From: Butyrivibrio sp. XPD2002
Lineage (GTDB): Bacteria; Bacillota; Clostridia; Lachnospirales; Lachnospiraceae
DNA: 64,000 bases
Direction of reading: 5' to 3'
Assembly (NCBI RefSeq): GCF_000423945.1
Contig: NZ_AUIY01000012.1
Location: 113,371 to 177,370 of the forward strand
Below the pieces are notes generated by a model. The model was given only the letters and a program-made list of their open reading frames with translations, was not told the DNA's origin and made no database searches. The translations under genes and the position numbers were made by a program. This document shows, in pieces, positions 34,213 through 43,678 of this stretch (positions are counted from its first letter, which is position 1; each line of letters begins with the position of its first letter).

Positions 34213-36069
34213 ATGCCTTCAACATTTTTCGGATTAAACATAGCTGCATCAGGACTTAGAGCGGCAAATGCAGCACTCAACACAACTGCAAATAACATAG
34301 CTAATGCCAATACTGATGACTACAGCCGTCAGAAGGTTGATCAGAGAGCATCGGATGCACTGAGAGTTTTCACAACTTATGGATGTGCCGGTGCGGGTGT
34401 TGATACCATCGCTATTGAAAGAGTTCGCGATGAGTTTTATGACGTAAAGTACAGAACTAACGAGACACTTCTTGGAAGAGTAACTCAGCGCAACTACTTC
34501 AACCAGCTGGCTCAGGAGTACTTTAAGGACGATGGAACAACCGGATTCTCAAGTCTTTTCACCAAGATGCAGTCAGCACTTCAGGATGTTATGAAGGCAT
34601 CAGGAACAACTGAGACAAAGGCTACATTCGTATCATCGCTGTCACAGATAACAGATTATTTTAATCACATGTCTGAGTCATTGCAGCAGCTTCAGAACGA
34701 TATCAACCAGGAAATAAAAATGAGCTGCGATACCATAAATTCCTACGCACAGCAGATCTGCTCCCTCAACGAACAGATAAATGTCATCGAGATGCAGGGA
34801 TCAAGGGCAAACGAGCTTAGGGATCAGAGAGATGATCTTCTTGATAAATTGTCAAAGATTGTCGATATAGATGTTAAGGAAACGAAGGTGGTAGATGCCA
34901 GCAATCCTGAGAGAGAGACCGGTGCCACAAGACTTATAGTAAATATCGCAGGACAGCAGCAGTTACTGGACGGATATGCTTATAAAAAGCTTATCTGCAT
35001 CGCTAGAGAAGCAAATGAAAACGTTAATCAGAGCGATATAGTCGGACTTTACGACATCAAGTGGGCGCCCGCCAACTATAAGGAGGGTGATAACACAAGT
35101 AAGCTCGATGTATTTGATCTTGATAATAAGCTTATTGGAGGAGAGCTCCAGGGGCTTATCGATATGAGAGATGGAAATAACAGCTTCTACTTCAGCGGAG
35201 AGGTTCAGGATTCCATCAAGGATTCAAAAACAGGACTTACAACAGTTACCATCAAGGTTTCAGACCCGAACCTTATGGATATGACAAAGTGTACACTTCC
35301 TCAGGCAGGAAAAATCGAAGTGGCAAGTAAGATATATTCCTACGAGGAGTGGCAGTATGACGGCGGTGATACCTACACCTTCATACTTACGGCAGAGAGT
35401 ACAAGATCCACAACACCTCCTAAATACAGGACAGCAACTGTTGGCGCTGATTTTTCATACCAGGGAATTCCATACTACATGCAGCAGATGAATGAGTGGG
35501 TAAGGAAGTTTTCCGACAGAGTTAACGACATCATGGTTAAGGGCTTCACAGCGGACTCTCAGGAAGGTCAGTACATACTCTCCGGAACCAGCGATATGGA
35601 TTCCAGCGCACAGTTTTCATACCCGCAGCTCACATCACTCTCAAACAACAAGGGCTATTACGAGCTGACAGCAGGTAACTTCATAGTAACAAGAGAGCTC
35701 AGAGCTAATTCAGATCTTCTTGCAACCAAGATGGATGTCACAGAGGGTGAATCAGAGTACAAGAATATCGAAACCCTTGGAGAGTTCTTTTCAAAGGAAG
35801 ATATATTCCGAGGCGCAACAAGCGGTGAGTTCCTTGATAAGGTACTTGGTGATGTGGCACTTAACGCCAGCAACTCAGAGACACTGGAGGGTACATACAC
35901 AGCCCTTGAAAAGACCATCGGCAACCAGAGACTTTCAGTAATGGGTGTTGATGAGGATGAAGAAGCATCCGCACTTGTTCAGTACGAGCACAGCTACACG
36001 CTTAACTCCAAGATGATAAATACATTAACACAGGTCTATGACAGACTTATCACCCAGACGGGCGTATAA
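34213..36069 (+). CDS. flgK: FlgK, second copy
   Basis: A 618-residue FlgK paralogue. The N-terminus FFGLNIAASGLRAANAALN and NNIANANTDDYSRQ and the C-terminal EHSYTLNSKMINTLTQVYDRL are FlgK-like; the middle is longer than in the first copy and not clearly alignable to it. AAGGAG ribosome site. It is not preceded by its own sigma-28 promoter, so it probably depends on flgK read-through past the hairpin element. It may form a second junction layer or replace FlgK under other conditions. Confidence 0.87.
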   Translation: MPSTFFGLNIAASGLRAANAALNTTANNIANANTDDYSRQKVDQRASDALRVFTTYGCAGAGVDTIAIERVRDEFYDVKYRTNETLLGRVTQRNYFNQLAQEYFKDDGTTGFSSLFTKMQSALQDVMKASGTTETKATFVSSLSQITDYFNHMSESLQQLQNDINQEIKMSCDTINSYAQQICSLNEQINVIEMQGSRANELRDQRDDLLDKLSKIVDIDVKETKVVDASNPERETGATRLIVNIAGQQQLLDGYAYKKLICIAREANENVNQSDIVGLYDIKWAPANYKEGDNTSKLDVFDLDNKLIGGELQGLIDMRDGNNSFYFSGEVQDSIKDSKTGLTTVTIKVSDPNLMDMTKCTLPQAGKIEVASKIYSYEEWQYDGGDTYTFILTAESTRSTTPPKYRTATVGADFSYQGIPYYMQQMNEWVRKFSDRVNDIMVKGFTADSQEGQYILSGTSDMDSSAQFSYPQLTSLSNNKGYYELTAGNFIVTRELRANSDLLATKMDVTEGESEYKNIETLGEFFSKEDIFRGATSGEFLDKVLGDVALNASNSETLEGTYTALEKTIGNQRLSVMGVDEDEEASALVQYEHSYTLNSKMINTLTQVYDRLITQTGV

Positions 36070-36083
36070 GAAAGGGATTTACC

Positions 36084-38279
36084 ATGAGAATTACCAACAA
36101 GATCATGAACAATAACTCACTCTACAACATCAATAACAACAAGGTCGCAGAGGATGAGGTCAACACACAGATGGCTACCGGAAAAAAGATAGCCAGACCC
36201 TCCGATGACCCGGTTATTGCCATCAGAGCTTTGAGACTTCGCTCAACAGTTACACAGCTTGATCAGTATTATCAGAAGAATGCGAAGGATGCAAAGAGCT
36301 GGATGGATGTTACAGAGGATGCGCTTTCAACTATAACTGACGTTTTGACAGATGCGATCAGTATAGCAAACAGAGGCGCGAATAAAGATCTTACCATGGC
36401 AGATTTAAATACTCTGGTAACACAGCTTAGCGCCCTGTCAAAGGAATACTATTCCACAGGAAATGTGGACTATGCAGGCCGTTATGTTTTCACAGGCTTC
36501 CGCACAGATACCACACTTTCATACGGAAAGCCCACAACTGAGAATTTCACGGATATAAATGATGAGTTCAACGCAGCTGATATCAGCAGATCCTACAGAA
36601 CCCTGAATATGCAGTATCTGGATGCCGGTAATGTGCTTGATGCTACTACACAGGGCAAGTATGCAAATGAAACCAAAGAGGATGATATCCGTCAGGTGGA
36701 TATAGGAAGAATAAGATTATCCTATGATGATCTGGATTATACAGTTGGCGATGAGAATAAGGCAGCGCTGAAATACAGGGAAAATCTGCCGCAGGAAGCT
36801 ACATCATCCATAACTGAGACAGACCTTACATATTTTGATCTCAAATTCGTCAACGAAGCAGGTGAGGAGCAGATAGCTTATGTTCCCCTGTCTGACATAT
36901 ATACGGTTACAGTAGGAAACTATCAGTGCACCGCAGAGCGCGCAAGCATTACACATCCTGAGAGAGGATACATCATCAATGTAACTGATCTTACAACCTT
37001 TGATATGTACCAGTTCGAGGTAAGTAAGGATGGAGTTCTCACAGATGGCGACGGAGACGGACAGGTAGATGTTCCGACAGGTATAAAAAGTGCAGTTGTA
37101 TCTATGCAGACTACAAGCGTATCTACACTGGCATTTTCAGATGAAGACGGTAACAACGAGACAACGGTTCCGCTTCTTGGACCTGTTGGGCAGCAGTACA
37201 AGATAGATGTAGATAATGATTTCGTAGCCACAGTAAACGGTGACGGAACATATACAATTGAAAAAGAGACATCCCAGGATGAATATGAAAACAGGACTAA
37301 GACAGTTCTTGAAGTGACTGCAAACGGAAGTATGCATTCATCCTATAAGGAAACTACAATAGTTATAGATACAGATCATATTATCTATTCAACATCCACA
37401 GAGGATGAAATAGATGAAGCCTACAGACAGCTTAAGGGTGAATATGCACCTAAGAGGAAGGCTTATAACTCCGGAAACGAAGGAGATGATGAGCTGGCAT
37501 TTGAAGAAGCCTATGAGGAGTTCAGTAAGACCTATAACAACATGGTTTATCTGAATGCGAAAACAGGAGAAGTCCTTCTGAATGATTATCTCTATGATAA
37601 GCTTTCAGCACTTCCTTTTATCACAAACTCCAACACTGTTGATGTGGTCTATGATAAGAAGGAGTGGCAGGAGGGTGACATCAGACCTCAGAACCTGTTC
37701 GCATGTGTCGATGGAGACGGTGTTATTTACAATGGTGGTAATGCACCTCATGAGATTCAGTACGATGTGGGATATGCTCAGAAAATCACCATAAATACAG
37801 CAGCTACATCAGTTTTCTCAACCACGATAAAGAGAGATATATTCGATCTTGAGCAGATAGCAGCTAATATCAATCTGGTAAATACAACACTTACAACTCT
37901 TCAGGATAAGCTTGCAGGACTGACCGATAAGGACGAGATAAGCGTAGTACAAAATGAGATAGATGCCTGCAAGAAGGCTTATGATTATCTCAGACAGAAC
38001 ATCCAGGAGGAGTTCGAGCACAAGATCACAAGCATCCAGGTAGCACTTGATAAGGCAAATGTGGCAGTAACTGATAATGGTACAAGAAGTAAGAGACTCG
38101 AGCTAATAAATACAAGACTTCAGGATCAGAACACGACCTTCAAGTCATTGCAGTCTGATAATGAGGATGCTGATCTTGCAGAGACAGCAACCAATCTTGC
38201 AACAGCACAGCTGACCTACCAGGCAGCACTTATGGCAACAGGTAAGATTTCAAAAGACAGCCTTATGAATTATATTTAA
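36084..38279 (+). CDS. flgL: FlgL, hook-filament junction protein 3, oversized
   Basis: A 731-residue protein with a FlgL N-terminus (MRITNKIMNNNSLYNINNN, GKKIARPSDDPVIAIRALRL) and a flagellin-like C-terminal helix (DADLAETATNLATAQLTYQA). Usual FlgL has about 300 residues; here a ~430-residue, Asp/Glu- and Thr-rich beta-like region is inserted in the middle and would be exposed on the junction. Weak AAGGG ribosome site, 14 bases after the second flgK. No defined domain recognised in the insert. Confidence 0.86.
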   Translation: MRITNKIMNNNSLYNINNNKVAEDEVNTQMATGKKIARPSDDPVIAIRALRLRSTVTQLDQYYQKNAKDAKSWMDVTEDALSTITDVLTDAISIANRGANKDLTMADLNTLVTQLSALSKEYYSTGNVDYAGRYVFTGFRTDTTLSYGKPTTENFTDINDEFNAADISRSYRTLNMQYLDAGNVLDATTQGKYANETKEDDIRQVDIGRIRLSYDDLDYTVGDENKAALKYRENLPQEATSSITETDLTYFDLKFVNEAGEEQIAYVPLSDIYTVTVGNYQCTAERASITHPERGYIINVTDLTTFDMYQFEVSKDGVLTDGDGDGQVDVPTGIKSAVVSMQTTSVSTLAFSDEDGNNETTVPLLGPVGQQYKIDVDNDFVATVNGDGTYTIEKETSQDEYENRTKTVLEVTANGSMHSSYKETTIVIDTDHIIYSTSTEDEIDEAYRQLKGEYAPKRKAYNSGNEGDDELAFEEAYEEFSKTYNNMVYLNAKTGEVLLNDYLYDKLSALPFITNSNTVDVVYDKKEWQEGDIRPQNLFACVDGDGVIYNGGNAPHEIQYDVGYAQKITINTAATSVFSTTIKRDIFDLEQIAANINLVNTTLTTLQDKLAGLTDKDEISVVQNEIDACKKAYDYLRQNIQEEFEHKITSIQVALDKANVAVTDNGTRSKRLELINTRLQDQNTTFKSLQSDNEDADLAETATNLATAQLTYQAALMATGKISKDSLMNYI

Positions 38280-38324
38280 TAAATTTTTAATGGTAATTGG
38301 TTATCAGGTTCAAAACCATTTGGC

Positions 38325-38352
38325 TTGCAAAAAACCGTTAATTTGTTACAAT
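38325..38352 (+). promoter_or_regulatory. Sigma-A promoter of fliW-csrA
   Basis: TTGCAA-N16-TACAAT with an extended -10 TG (TGT directly before). Unlike neighbours, no sigma-28 box is present, so FliW and CsrA can be made before late flagellar genes are on. Confidence 0.6.
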
Positions 38353-38377
38353 AATTAATAACAGAAAGTTCGAGGAA

Positions 38378-38396
38378 AATGCTGAAATTCAGCATT
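38378..38396 (+). other. Hairpin in the fliW-csrA leader
   Basis: AATGCTGAA-A-TTCAGCATT is an inverted repeat of 9 bp with one central base, 30 bases before the fliW start. GGA triplets flank it (GAGGAAAA and ATGGAGGGG), so CsrA autoregulation is possible. Confidence 0.4.
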
Positions 38397-38425
38397 CACA
38401 TATTTTCATATGGAGGGGCACCAGA

Positions 38426-38887
38426 ATGAAATTAAAGACCAGAATTTTCGGAGAGATTGAGATTGAAGATAGCAAGATCATCGAGTTTCCGAAGGGCATC
38501 ATTGGTTTTCCGGACATGACACAGTTTGCGCTGATGCATGATAAGGATAAAGAATCAAACAACATTAGATGGCTTCAGTCACTTGATGACCCGGTTTTTG
38601 CCATGCCTGTTATGGATCCGCTTTATGTTAAACCTGACTTCAACCCCGTTGTTGAAGAGGAGAGCATAAAGGATATTCTGCCGCTTGAGGATGAGGACCT
38701 TCTTATCCTTGTAACAGTAACTGTTCCGCAGGATATTACCAAGATGACAGTTAATCTTAAGGGACCCATCATTATTAATTCGGGTAATTGCAAGGCTTGT
38801 CAGATCATTATCGACGATGATGATTATCCTGTTAAATACCCTATTTATGACTATCTTCAGAAACAGAAGGAAGCTGCCGGAAAATAA
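38426..38887 (+). CDS. fliW: FliW, flagellin-binding CsrA antagonist (first copy)
   Basis: A 153-residue protein with the family start KTRIFGEIEIEDSKIIEFP, GIIGFPDM, and YPIYDYLQKQK at the end. FliW binds CsrA and blocks it; newly made flagellin displaces FliW, freeing CsrA to repress flagellin translation. It sits directly before csrA. GGAGGGG ribosome site. A second fliW is found 5 kb downstream. Confidence 0.93.
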   Translation: MKLKTRIFGEIEIEDSKIIEFPKGIIGFPDMTQFALMHDKDKESNNIRWLQSLDDPVFAMPVMDPLYVKPDFNPVVEEESIKDILPLEDEDLLILVTVTVPQDITKMTVNLKGPIIINSGNCKACQIIIDDDDYPVKYPIYDYLQKQKEAAGK

Positions 38888-38939
38888 TTACACGAAACTT
38901 CTGTGAGGAGCAAGGTATAAAAAAGGAGAGGAAGAGCTT

Positions 38940-39158
38940 ATGTTAGCATTATCTAGAAAAAAGAATGAGTCTATCATCGTTAATAATGATATAGAGATTA
39001 CAATTTTAGACATCAGGGGTGATCAGGTGAAAGTGGGAATCGCCGCACCCAAGGAAGTGCCTATTTATCGTAAGGAGGTTTACCTTCAGATTCAGGAGGA
39101 GAACAAAGCAGCAACAAATGCGGATGGTATTTCCGCACTGGCAGATCTGCTTAAATAA
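38940..39158 (+). CDS. csrA: CsrA, RNA-binding translational regulator
   Basis: A 72-residue protein, the typical size: [20 protein letters not shown], then [19 protein letters not shown] containing the RNA-binding Arg in the last strand (YRKEV). CsrA dimers bind GGA motifs, preferably in hairpin loops, and in motile Firmicutes repress flagellin translation. Matching sites are seen in front of both ordinary flagellin genes in this window. AAGGAG ribosome site. Confidence 0.95.
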   Translation: MLALSRKKNESIIVNNDIEITILDIRGDQVKVGIAAPKEVPIYRKEVYLQIQEENKAATNADGISALADLLK

Positions 39159-39175
39159 TTCTGATAAGTTTAATG

Positions 39176-39212
39176 GGGCAGTCACGAAGTTAGCTTCGGG
39201 GCTGCCTTTTTA
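39176..39212 (+). terminator. Intrinsic terminator after csrA
   Basis: GGCAG/CTGCC outer stem with inner CGAAG/CTTCG, followed by a T-tract. Confidence 0.85.
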
Positions 39213-39253
39213 TTATCCAGGGATAAACATTTTATTAAATAATTATAAGAACC

Positions 39254-39280
39254 TAAATGTTATGCATTTACATCCGATAT
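39254..39280 (+). promoter_or_regulatory. Sigma-28 promoter of flaG-fliD
   Basis: TAAA-N15-TCCGATAT. The leader to flaG is about 100 bases. Confidence 0.83.
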
Positions 39281-39388
39281 AATGGATAGAGGAAACTATA
39301 GGTATGTCTGTTTGTAAAGGGGACAGATTTTACCTTGAAAAAAGTGGAAAGGGATAGCCACTGTAAATTACACAAGGAGGTGAGAGTG

Positions 39389-39847
39389 ATGGCTATGGAT
39401 GCAATCAGTAACGTAGGTGCAATCAGCACAACACAAATTCCTGACATTCAGAAAACTGAGCGAGTAGTATCATTCCAGGAAGGAGCTGGGCAGAATCAGG
39501 AGAAGCCTGATTTTTCACTGAACCAGCCGTCTACAGGTGCGCCGGCATCTAAGGTAGAGCTTCAGGAAAATACTAGCAGCAACGTGCCTACCCGTCAGGA
39601 GAGGACAAAAGAACAGATCGAAGCTGAGAACAAGCGAATCAAGAACGCAATCAGTGAGATGAACAAGAAAATGTTCAACAACTCTGAGGCAGTGTTCGGA
39701 ATCCACGAGGATACAAATCGTATCACCATTAAGATCGTGGATAAGACCACAAGAGAGACAATCAAAGAGCTGCCGCCGGAGAAAACACTGGATATGATTG
39801 CAAAAGCTTGGGAATTAGCTGGACTTATGGTCGACGAAAGAGGATAA
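39389..39847 (+). CDS. flaG: FlaG family flagellar protein
   Basis: A 152-residue protein. The C-terminal half carries the FlaG pattern: FGIHEDTNRITIKIVDKTT followed by RETIKELPPEKTLDMIAKAWE; the N-terminal half is polar and disordered. FlaG influences filament length in several bacteria. The ATG after AAGGAGGTGA is chosen; a TTG 54 bases upstream lacks a ribosome site. Position just before fliD is standard. Confidence 0.88.
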   Translation: MAMDAISNVGAISTTQIPDIQKTERVVSFQEGAGQNQEKPDFSLNQPSTGAPASKVELQENTSSNVPTRQERTKEQIEAENKRIKNAISEMNKKMFNNSEAVFGIHEDTNRITIKIVDKTTRETIKELPPEKTLDMIAKAWELAGLMVDERG

Positions 39848-39893
39848 AAATCACTTTCGAAAGCTATTTTTGAATGTGCAAGGGGTATTCTGC

Positions 39894-40000
39894 GCTTTTT
39901 CAAGACAAGGCTTGAAAAAGCAAAGGATGCACAGCCCGCGATAAGGAGATAATTGCTTCGCAATTCCGCGGGCGCGCAGAGATTTCGCAAGCGAAATCTC
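39894..40000 (+). other. Cluster of three perfect hairpins between flaG and fliD
   Basis: Three stems stand in a row: GCTTTTTCAAG/CTTGAAAAAGC (11 bp, 39894-39921); GCCCGCG/CGCGGGC (39934-39973) enclosing AATTGC-TTC-GCAATT and an unpaired AAGGAG; and GAGATTTCGC-AA-GCGAAATCTC (10 bp, 39979-40000). None is followed by a long T-tract, so they are not ordinary terminators. Confidence 0.8.
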
Positions 40001-40040
40001 ATTTTCAGCAGGTTATGCCCCATTAAGAAAGGAGCACCAT

Positions 40041-41642
40041 ATGACCATGAGAATAACCGGACTTGCTTCCGGGCTCGATACAGAGAGTATTATCACCGAG
40101 CTGACGAAGGTTGAGTCCCAAAAAGTAGATAAAATTAAAAGTGATCAGAAAAAGCATGATATGAAGATGGATAAGTGGAAGGAGCTCAACAAGAAGGTTG
40201 TGGACTTCTACAATAAGACATTAAGTAATCTGCGTTTTGATTCAAGTTATACAAAGAAAACCACTGAGTCTTCCAACAATGATGCAGTATCGATCGTAAC
40301 AAGCGGTACTGCTATGAACAGTGTTCAGAAGCTCTCAGTAGATAAGCTTGCAAGCAGCGCCTATATGACAGGCAGCAAGGTGCAGGCTAAGAGTGGTGAT
40401 GGCAAGGCTAGTCTTACTACTACCCTGGATAATCTGGTGGGCTATGGAGCAACTACTGACGTAGCTGATGAAGTAAAGAATAAGATAACCATCAAATTTG
40501 GTCCAAAGCCAGCTGATGGAGAAGAAGATACAAGAGAGACATTCCAGATTGAGCTTAAGGGAGATGAGACAATAGCAGATGCCATTTCCAAGATAAAGGA
40601 GCTTAAATCCAGCGATGGCTATAGCTTAAATGCTAGCTATGACGCAACTCAGGGACGCATGTATATGGCATCTAACGAATCAGGTGCCGACGCCGGTTTT
40701 GAGATAGATCTTGATGCATCTGACCTGAACGTAGTAAATGCGCTTGGCCTTAATGCTTCTGACGGAGCAACCTATAACGCAGGTGAGGATGCACAGATCA
40801 CACTTAATGGTGTTGAGTATACATCAAATACAAATACCTTTGATATTAACGGATTATCCATTACTGCAAAGCAGAAGGCAGAGGATATATCCCTTACAAC
40901 AAAGGATGACACCAGCGGAATCTATGATATGATCAAGAACTTTGTAAAGGAGTACAACGACCTGATCGGAGAGATGTATACACTTTACAATGCAGATGAG
41001 GCCAAGGAATATGACATCCTTACCAAAGAGCAGAAGGATGAAATGACGGATGATGAAATAGAGGAATGGAACAAGAAGATCGAGGATGGTCTTCTGTCCA
41101 GAGATCAGACAATCTTCCGTGTCATGAATGAAATGAAGAATATCATGATGAAATCCTATGACTGGGGTGAAACTGATATCAATAAGGAAACCGGTAAGGA
41201 AGTTCAGGTCATGACATCATTCTGGTCCTTCCATATTGCTACACCTGGATACTTCGAAGCAGAAGAGGGCGACAGATATAAATGGCACATTTACGGCGAT
41301 GAGGATGATGATCTTAAGAGTAATGAAGAAGATAAGTTAAAGGCAAAGATCGAAAAGGATCCGGAGCTGGTAACAAAATTCTTCAAGCAGATATCATCTG
41401 AGATGTACTCAAAGCTTGGCGATCTTATGAAGTCAACGGAGTTTTCAAGTGCTTATACCTTATATGAAGATAAGCAGATGAAAACGCAGGTTGATAAGTA
41501 TAAGAAGCAACTAAAGGAAGCTCAGGATAAGCTGGGATCTGTCGAGGATAAGTATTACGACAAATTTGCCCAGATGGAAAAAGCGATGACCAAGCTAAAT
41601 GAGCAGACCAATTCTCTGGCAGGTATGCTGGGAACAGGCTGA
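40041..41642 (+). CDS. fliD: FliD, filament cap
   Basis: A 533-residue protein with the FliD start MRITGLASGLDTESIITELTK and the C-terminal coiled coil (KKQLKEAQDKLGSVEDKYYD, FAQMEKAMTKLNEQTNSL). It caps the growing filament and folds flagellin subunits. AAAGGAG ribosome site. It probably shares the sigma-28 transcript of flaG, with the hairpin cluster in between possibly adjusting stability. Confidence 0.93.
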   Translation: MTMRITGLASGLDTESIITELTKVESQKVDKIKSDQKKHDMKMDKWKELNKKVVDFYNKTLSNLRFDSSYTKKTTESSNNDAVSIVTSGTAMNSVQKLSVDKLASSAYMTGSKVQAKSGDGKASLTTTLDNLVGYGATTDVADEVKNKITIKFGPKPADGEEDTRETFQIELKGDETIADAISKIKELKSSDGYSLNASYDATQGRMYMASNESGADAGFEIDLDASDLNVVNALGLNASDGATYNAGEDAQITLNGVEYTSNTNTFDINGLSITAKQKAEDISLTTKDDTSGIYDMIKNFVKEYNDLIGEMYTLYNADEAKEYDILTKEQKDEMTDDEIEEWNKKIEDGLLSRDQTIFRVMNEMKNIMMKSYDWGETDINKETGKEVQVMTSFWSFHIATPGYFEAEEGDRYKWHIYGDEDDDLKSNEEDKLKAKIEKDPELVTKFFKQISSEMYSKLGDLMKSTEFSSAYTLYEDKQMKTQVDKYKKQLKEAQDKLGSVEDKYYDKFAQMEKAMTKLNEQTNSLAGMLGTG

Positions 41643-41684
41643 TATAAATAATGGCTATCAAGACTACAACATGGAGGTGGTTCT

Positions 41685-42116
41685 ATGCCGGTAACGAGAA
41701 ATCCTTACGCAAAGCAAATGAATCAGTATCAGAATACTAAAATCCAGCAGGCAAAGCCTGAGGAGCTCACTCTGATGCTTTATGACGGCGCCATAAAATT
41801 CTGCAATATTGCGATTATGGGCCTTGAAAATAATGATGAAAAGAAATTCACAACATATCTTCTTAAGGTAGAAAATATTATTGATTATCTGAACAACACC
41901 CTGGATATGAAATATCCTGTTGCAAAGGATTTTGAAAATGTTTACAACTATCTTATGAAGAGGCTTGTGGAAGCTGATCTTCACAGAGAGGATGCACTGG
42001 AGATCATGAATGAGGTGAATAAGCATATTCACACCATGCGTGATACCTGGGTGGAAGCTATCAAGATAGCAAGGGGACAGGCTCCGGCTCCTCAGAGAGT
42101 GCCGGCTGGCGCATAA
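41685..42116 (+). CDS. fliS: FliS, flagellin export chaperone
   Basis: A 143-residue helical protein with the family signatures YAKQMNQYQNTKIQQAKPEE, LTLMLYDGAIKF and a proline/alanine-rich tail. FliS keeps flagellin unpolymerised until export. GGAGGTGG ribosome site, directly after fliD as usual. Confidence 0.93.
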   Translation: MPVTRNPYAKQMNQYQNTKIQQAKPEELTLMLYDGAIKFCNIAIMGLENNDEKKFTTYLLKVENIIDYLNNTLDMKYPVAKDFENVYNYLMKRLVEADLHREDALEIMNEVNKHIHTMRDTWVEAIKIARGQAPAPQRVPAGA

Positions 42117-42152
42117 AATGATTATTTATATGAAGAAAGTGGGGAAATAAAA

Positions 42153-42632
42153 GTGACAGAGTCATATCTGGACATGATGGAAGACAGTCTCAGGGATAAG
42201 ATTGAAGTCCTTAATGAGATCGTTAAGGAAAATGAGACTCAGAAGGAAATACTTGAAAGTACGACAGAATTCGATGAAAAAGGTTTCGATGAAGCAATTA
42301 GTCGCAAAGGCGAACTGATACGGCGGGTCGATAATCTGAATGACGGATTTGAGAGCTTGTACGAAAGAGTAAAAGAAGAGCTTGACCAGAACAAAGAAAA
42401 ACATAAAGAAAGGATAAGGATTTTTCAGGATCTTATAAGACAGATAACTGATTTATCAAACTCCATAGAAGCAGGCGAAAAGCGCAACAGCGCCCTCGCA
42501 AAAAATTATTTCAGTGTGGCAAGGAATAAGATGAATCAGGGACGAAAATCCTCCCAAGCTGCTCTTGATTACTACCTTACAATGAACAAGTCCAAGATTA
42601 CACCGCCTCAGTTCTATGATACAAAGAACTAG
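42153..42632 (+). CDS. FlgN/FliT-like flagellar coiled-coil protein
   Basis: A 159-residue, highly charged helical protein (long coiled coil over residues ~10-110, ending in a short disordered tail). Position after fliS is that of FliT, the FliD chaperone, and the length fits, but sequence motifs are too weak to choose between FliT and FlgN types. GTG start after GGGG. Its stop overlaps the AGGTGAT ribosome site of the next gene. Confidence 0.7.
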   Translation: MTESYLDMMEDSLRDKIEVLNEIVKENETQKEILESTTEFDEKGFDEAISRKGELIRRVDNLNDGFESLYERVKEELDQNKEKHKERIRIFQDLIRQITDLSNSIEAGEKRNSALAKNYFSVARNKMNQGRKSSQAALDYYLTMNKSKITPPQFYDTKN

Positions 42633-42640
42633 GTGATAAA

Positions 42641-43639
42641 GTGAACGAACTTCCGATTGTAAAGGAATACGAAAACAGAATAGTTGAGATACTTACATGT
42701 GATGATATCACGGAGTGCTTTGACGAGATGTTGCAGATCGGAGCACGGATTATTAGCGGTGCGCTATCTACAGAGGGTAAAAAGGAGCTGGCGGACCGCA
42801 TTAAGAGAAGTGTCTATTTCCTCCCCAGGGAGGAAACCCCGGATATGCTGCGCCATGTGGCATATCTTCATTTAATGGTGCGCCTTACAGACAGTAAGGA
42901 TTTTTATACCGAATTTCTTGCTTATGTAGATGGAATGAGAATAGATGAACGTTATAGATTTTTCCTACTTATGCAGGCAAGATATTTATCCTACCAAAAG
43001 CCTTACATAATTACATTAGAGTCTGACAGGTTATTCCACAAAATATTTAAGAGAAGTAAACAATATTATGCCGACAGACTGGGCGATACCGGACCTTTCA
43101 TGAAGCTGACCAGTAGAAAGTGTGATCAGACGATCATCCTGACCCAGCAGTATCTGACGGATACACACAGAGAGACGCATATTACCAATCTCATAGCGCA
43201 GGAGATAATGGTAAGCATGTGTCAGAATACATTTATTATTAATACGAATGATCTCCTTCCTGTTTCAAATGTGGTACCGCTTTTCGGAATAGAGGGTCAC
43301 AATTCCATGCAGTACCTGGCAAATGCCAATAATGTTTTTGTAAGAGGACTTTCGGTTCCCTACTTCCAGTGCGATGACAGGATGCCTTCAGAGGATGAGA
43401 TGCATATAATCCTGAGTACCATAAGGGAGCTTAGGCCTGAATACATAATCAGCTGCGGAGACCATGCGATTACAGCTTCACTGGCAGCAAGGATTGTTCC
43501 TGTAATACCGGGATATCAGATAGCTCCGGTGGATGATCCCCAGGTAATAAGGGAGAATCTTCTTAATTATAGAAGAATGATCGAAGAAAAGAGATTTTGG
43601 CAAATACGTTTTAAAGTTAGCGAAAATAAGATAAAATAA
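42641..43639 (+). CDS. Unrecognised protein in the flagellar operon
   Basis: A 332-residue soluble protein I cannot assign. The N-terminal ~110 residues are helical; from about 190 it looks alpha/beta with strands such as TFIINTNDLL, NNVFVRGLSVPYFQ and RPEYIISCGDHAITASLAAR, which recall a Rossmann/GT-B half domain. GTG start with AGGTGAT 4 bases upstream. It lies between the FliT-like gene and the second fliW, so a role in motility or flagellin modification is likely but unproven. Confidence 0.75.
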   Translation: MNELPIVKEYENRIVEILTCDDITECFDEMLQIGARIISGALSTEGKKELADRIKRSVYFLPREETPDMLRHVAYLHLMVRLTDSKDFYTEFLAYVDGMRIDERYRFFLLMQARYLSYQKPYIITLESDRLFHKIFKRSKQYYADRLGDTGPFMKLTSRKCDQTIILTQQYLTDTHRETHITNLIAQEIMVSMCQNTFIINTNDLLPVSNVVPLFGIEGHNSMQYLANANNVFVRGLSVPYFQCDDRMPSEDEMHIILSTIRELRPEYIISCGDHAITASLAARIVPVIPGYQIAPVDDPQVIRENLLNYRRMIEEKRFWQIRFKVSENKIK

Positions 43640-43678
43640 TCTTGTAACGTATGAGGGTTTTAGAGAAGGGAGATAAAA

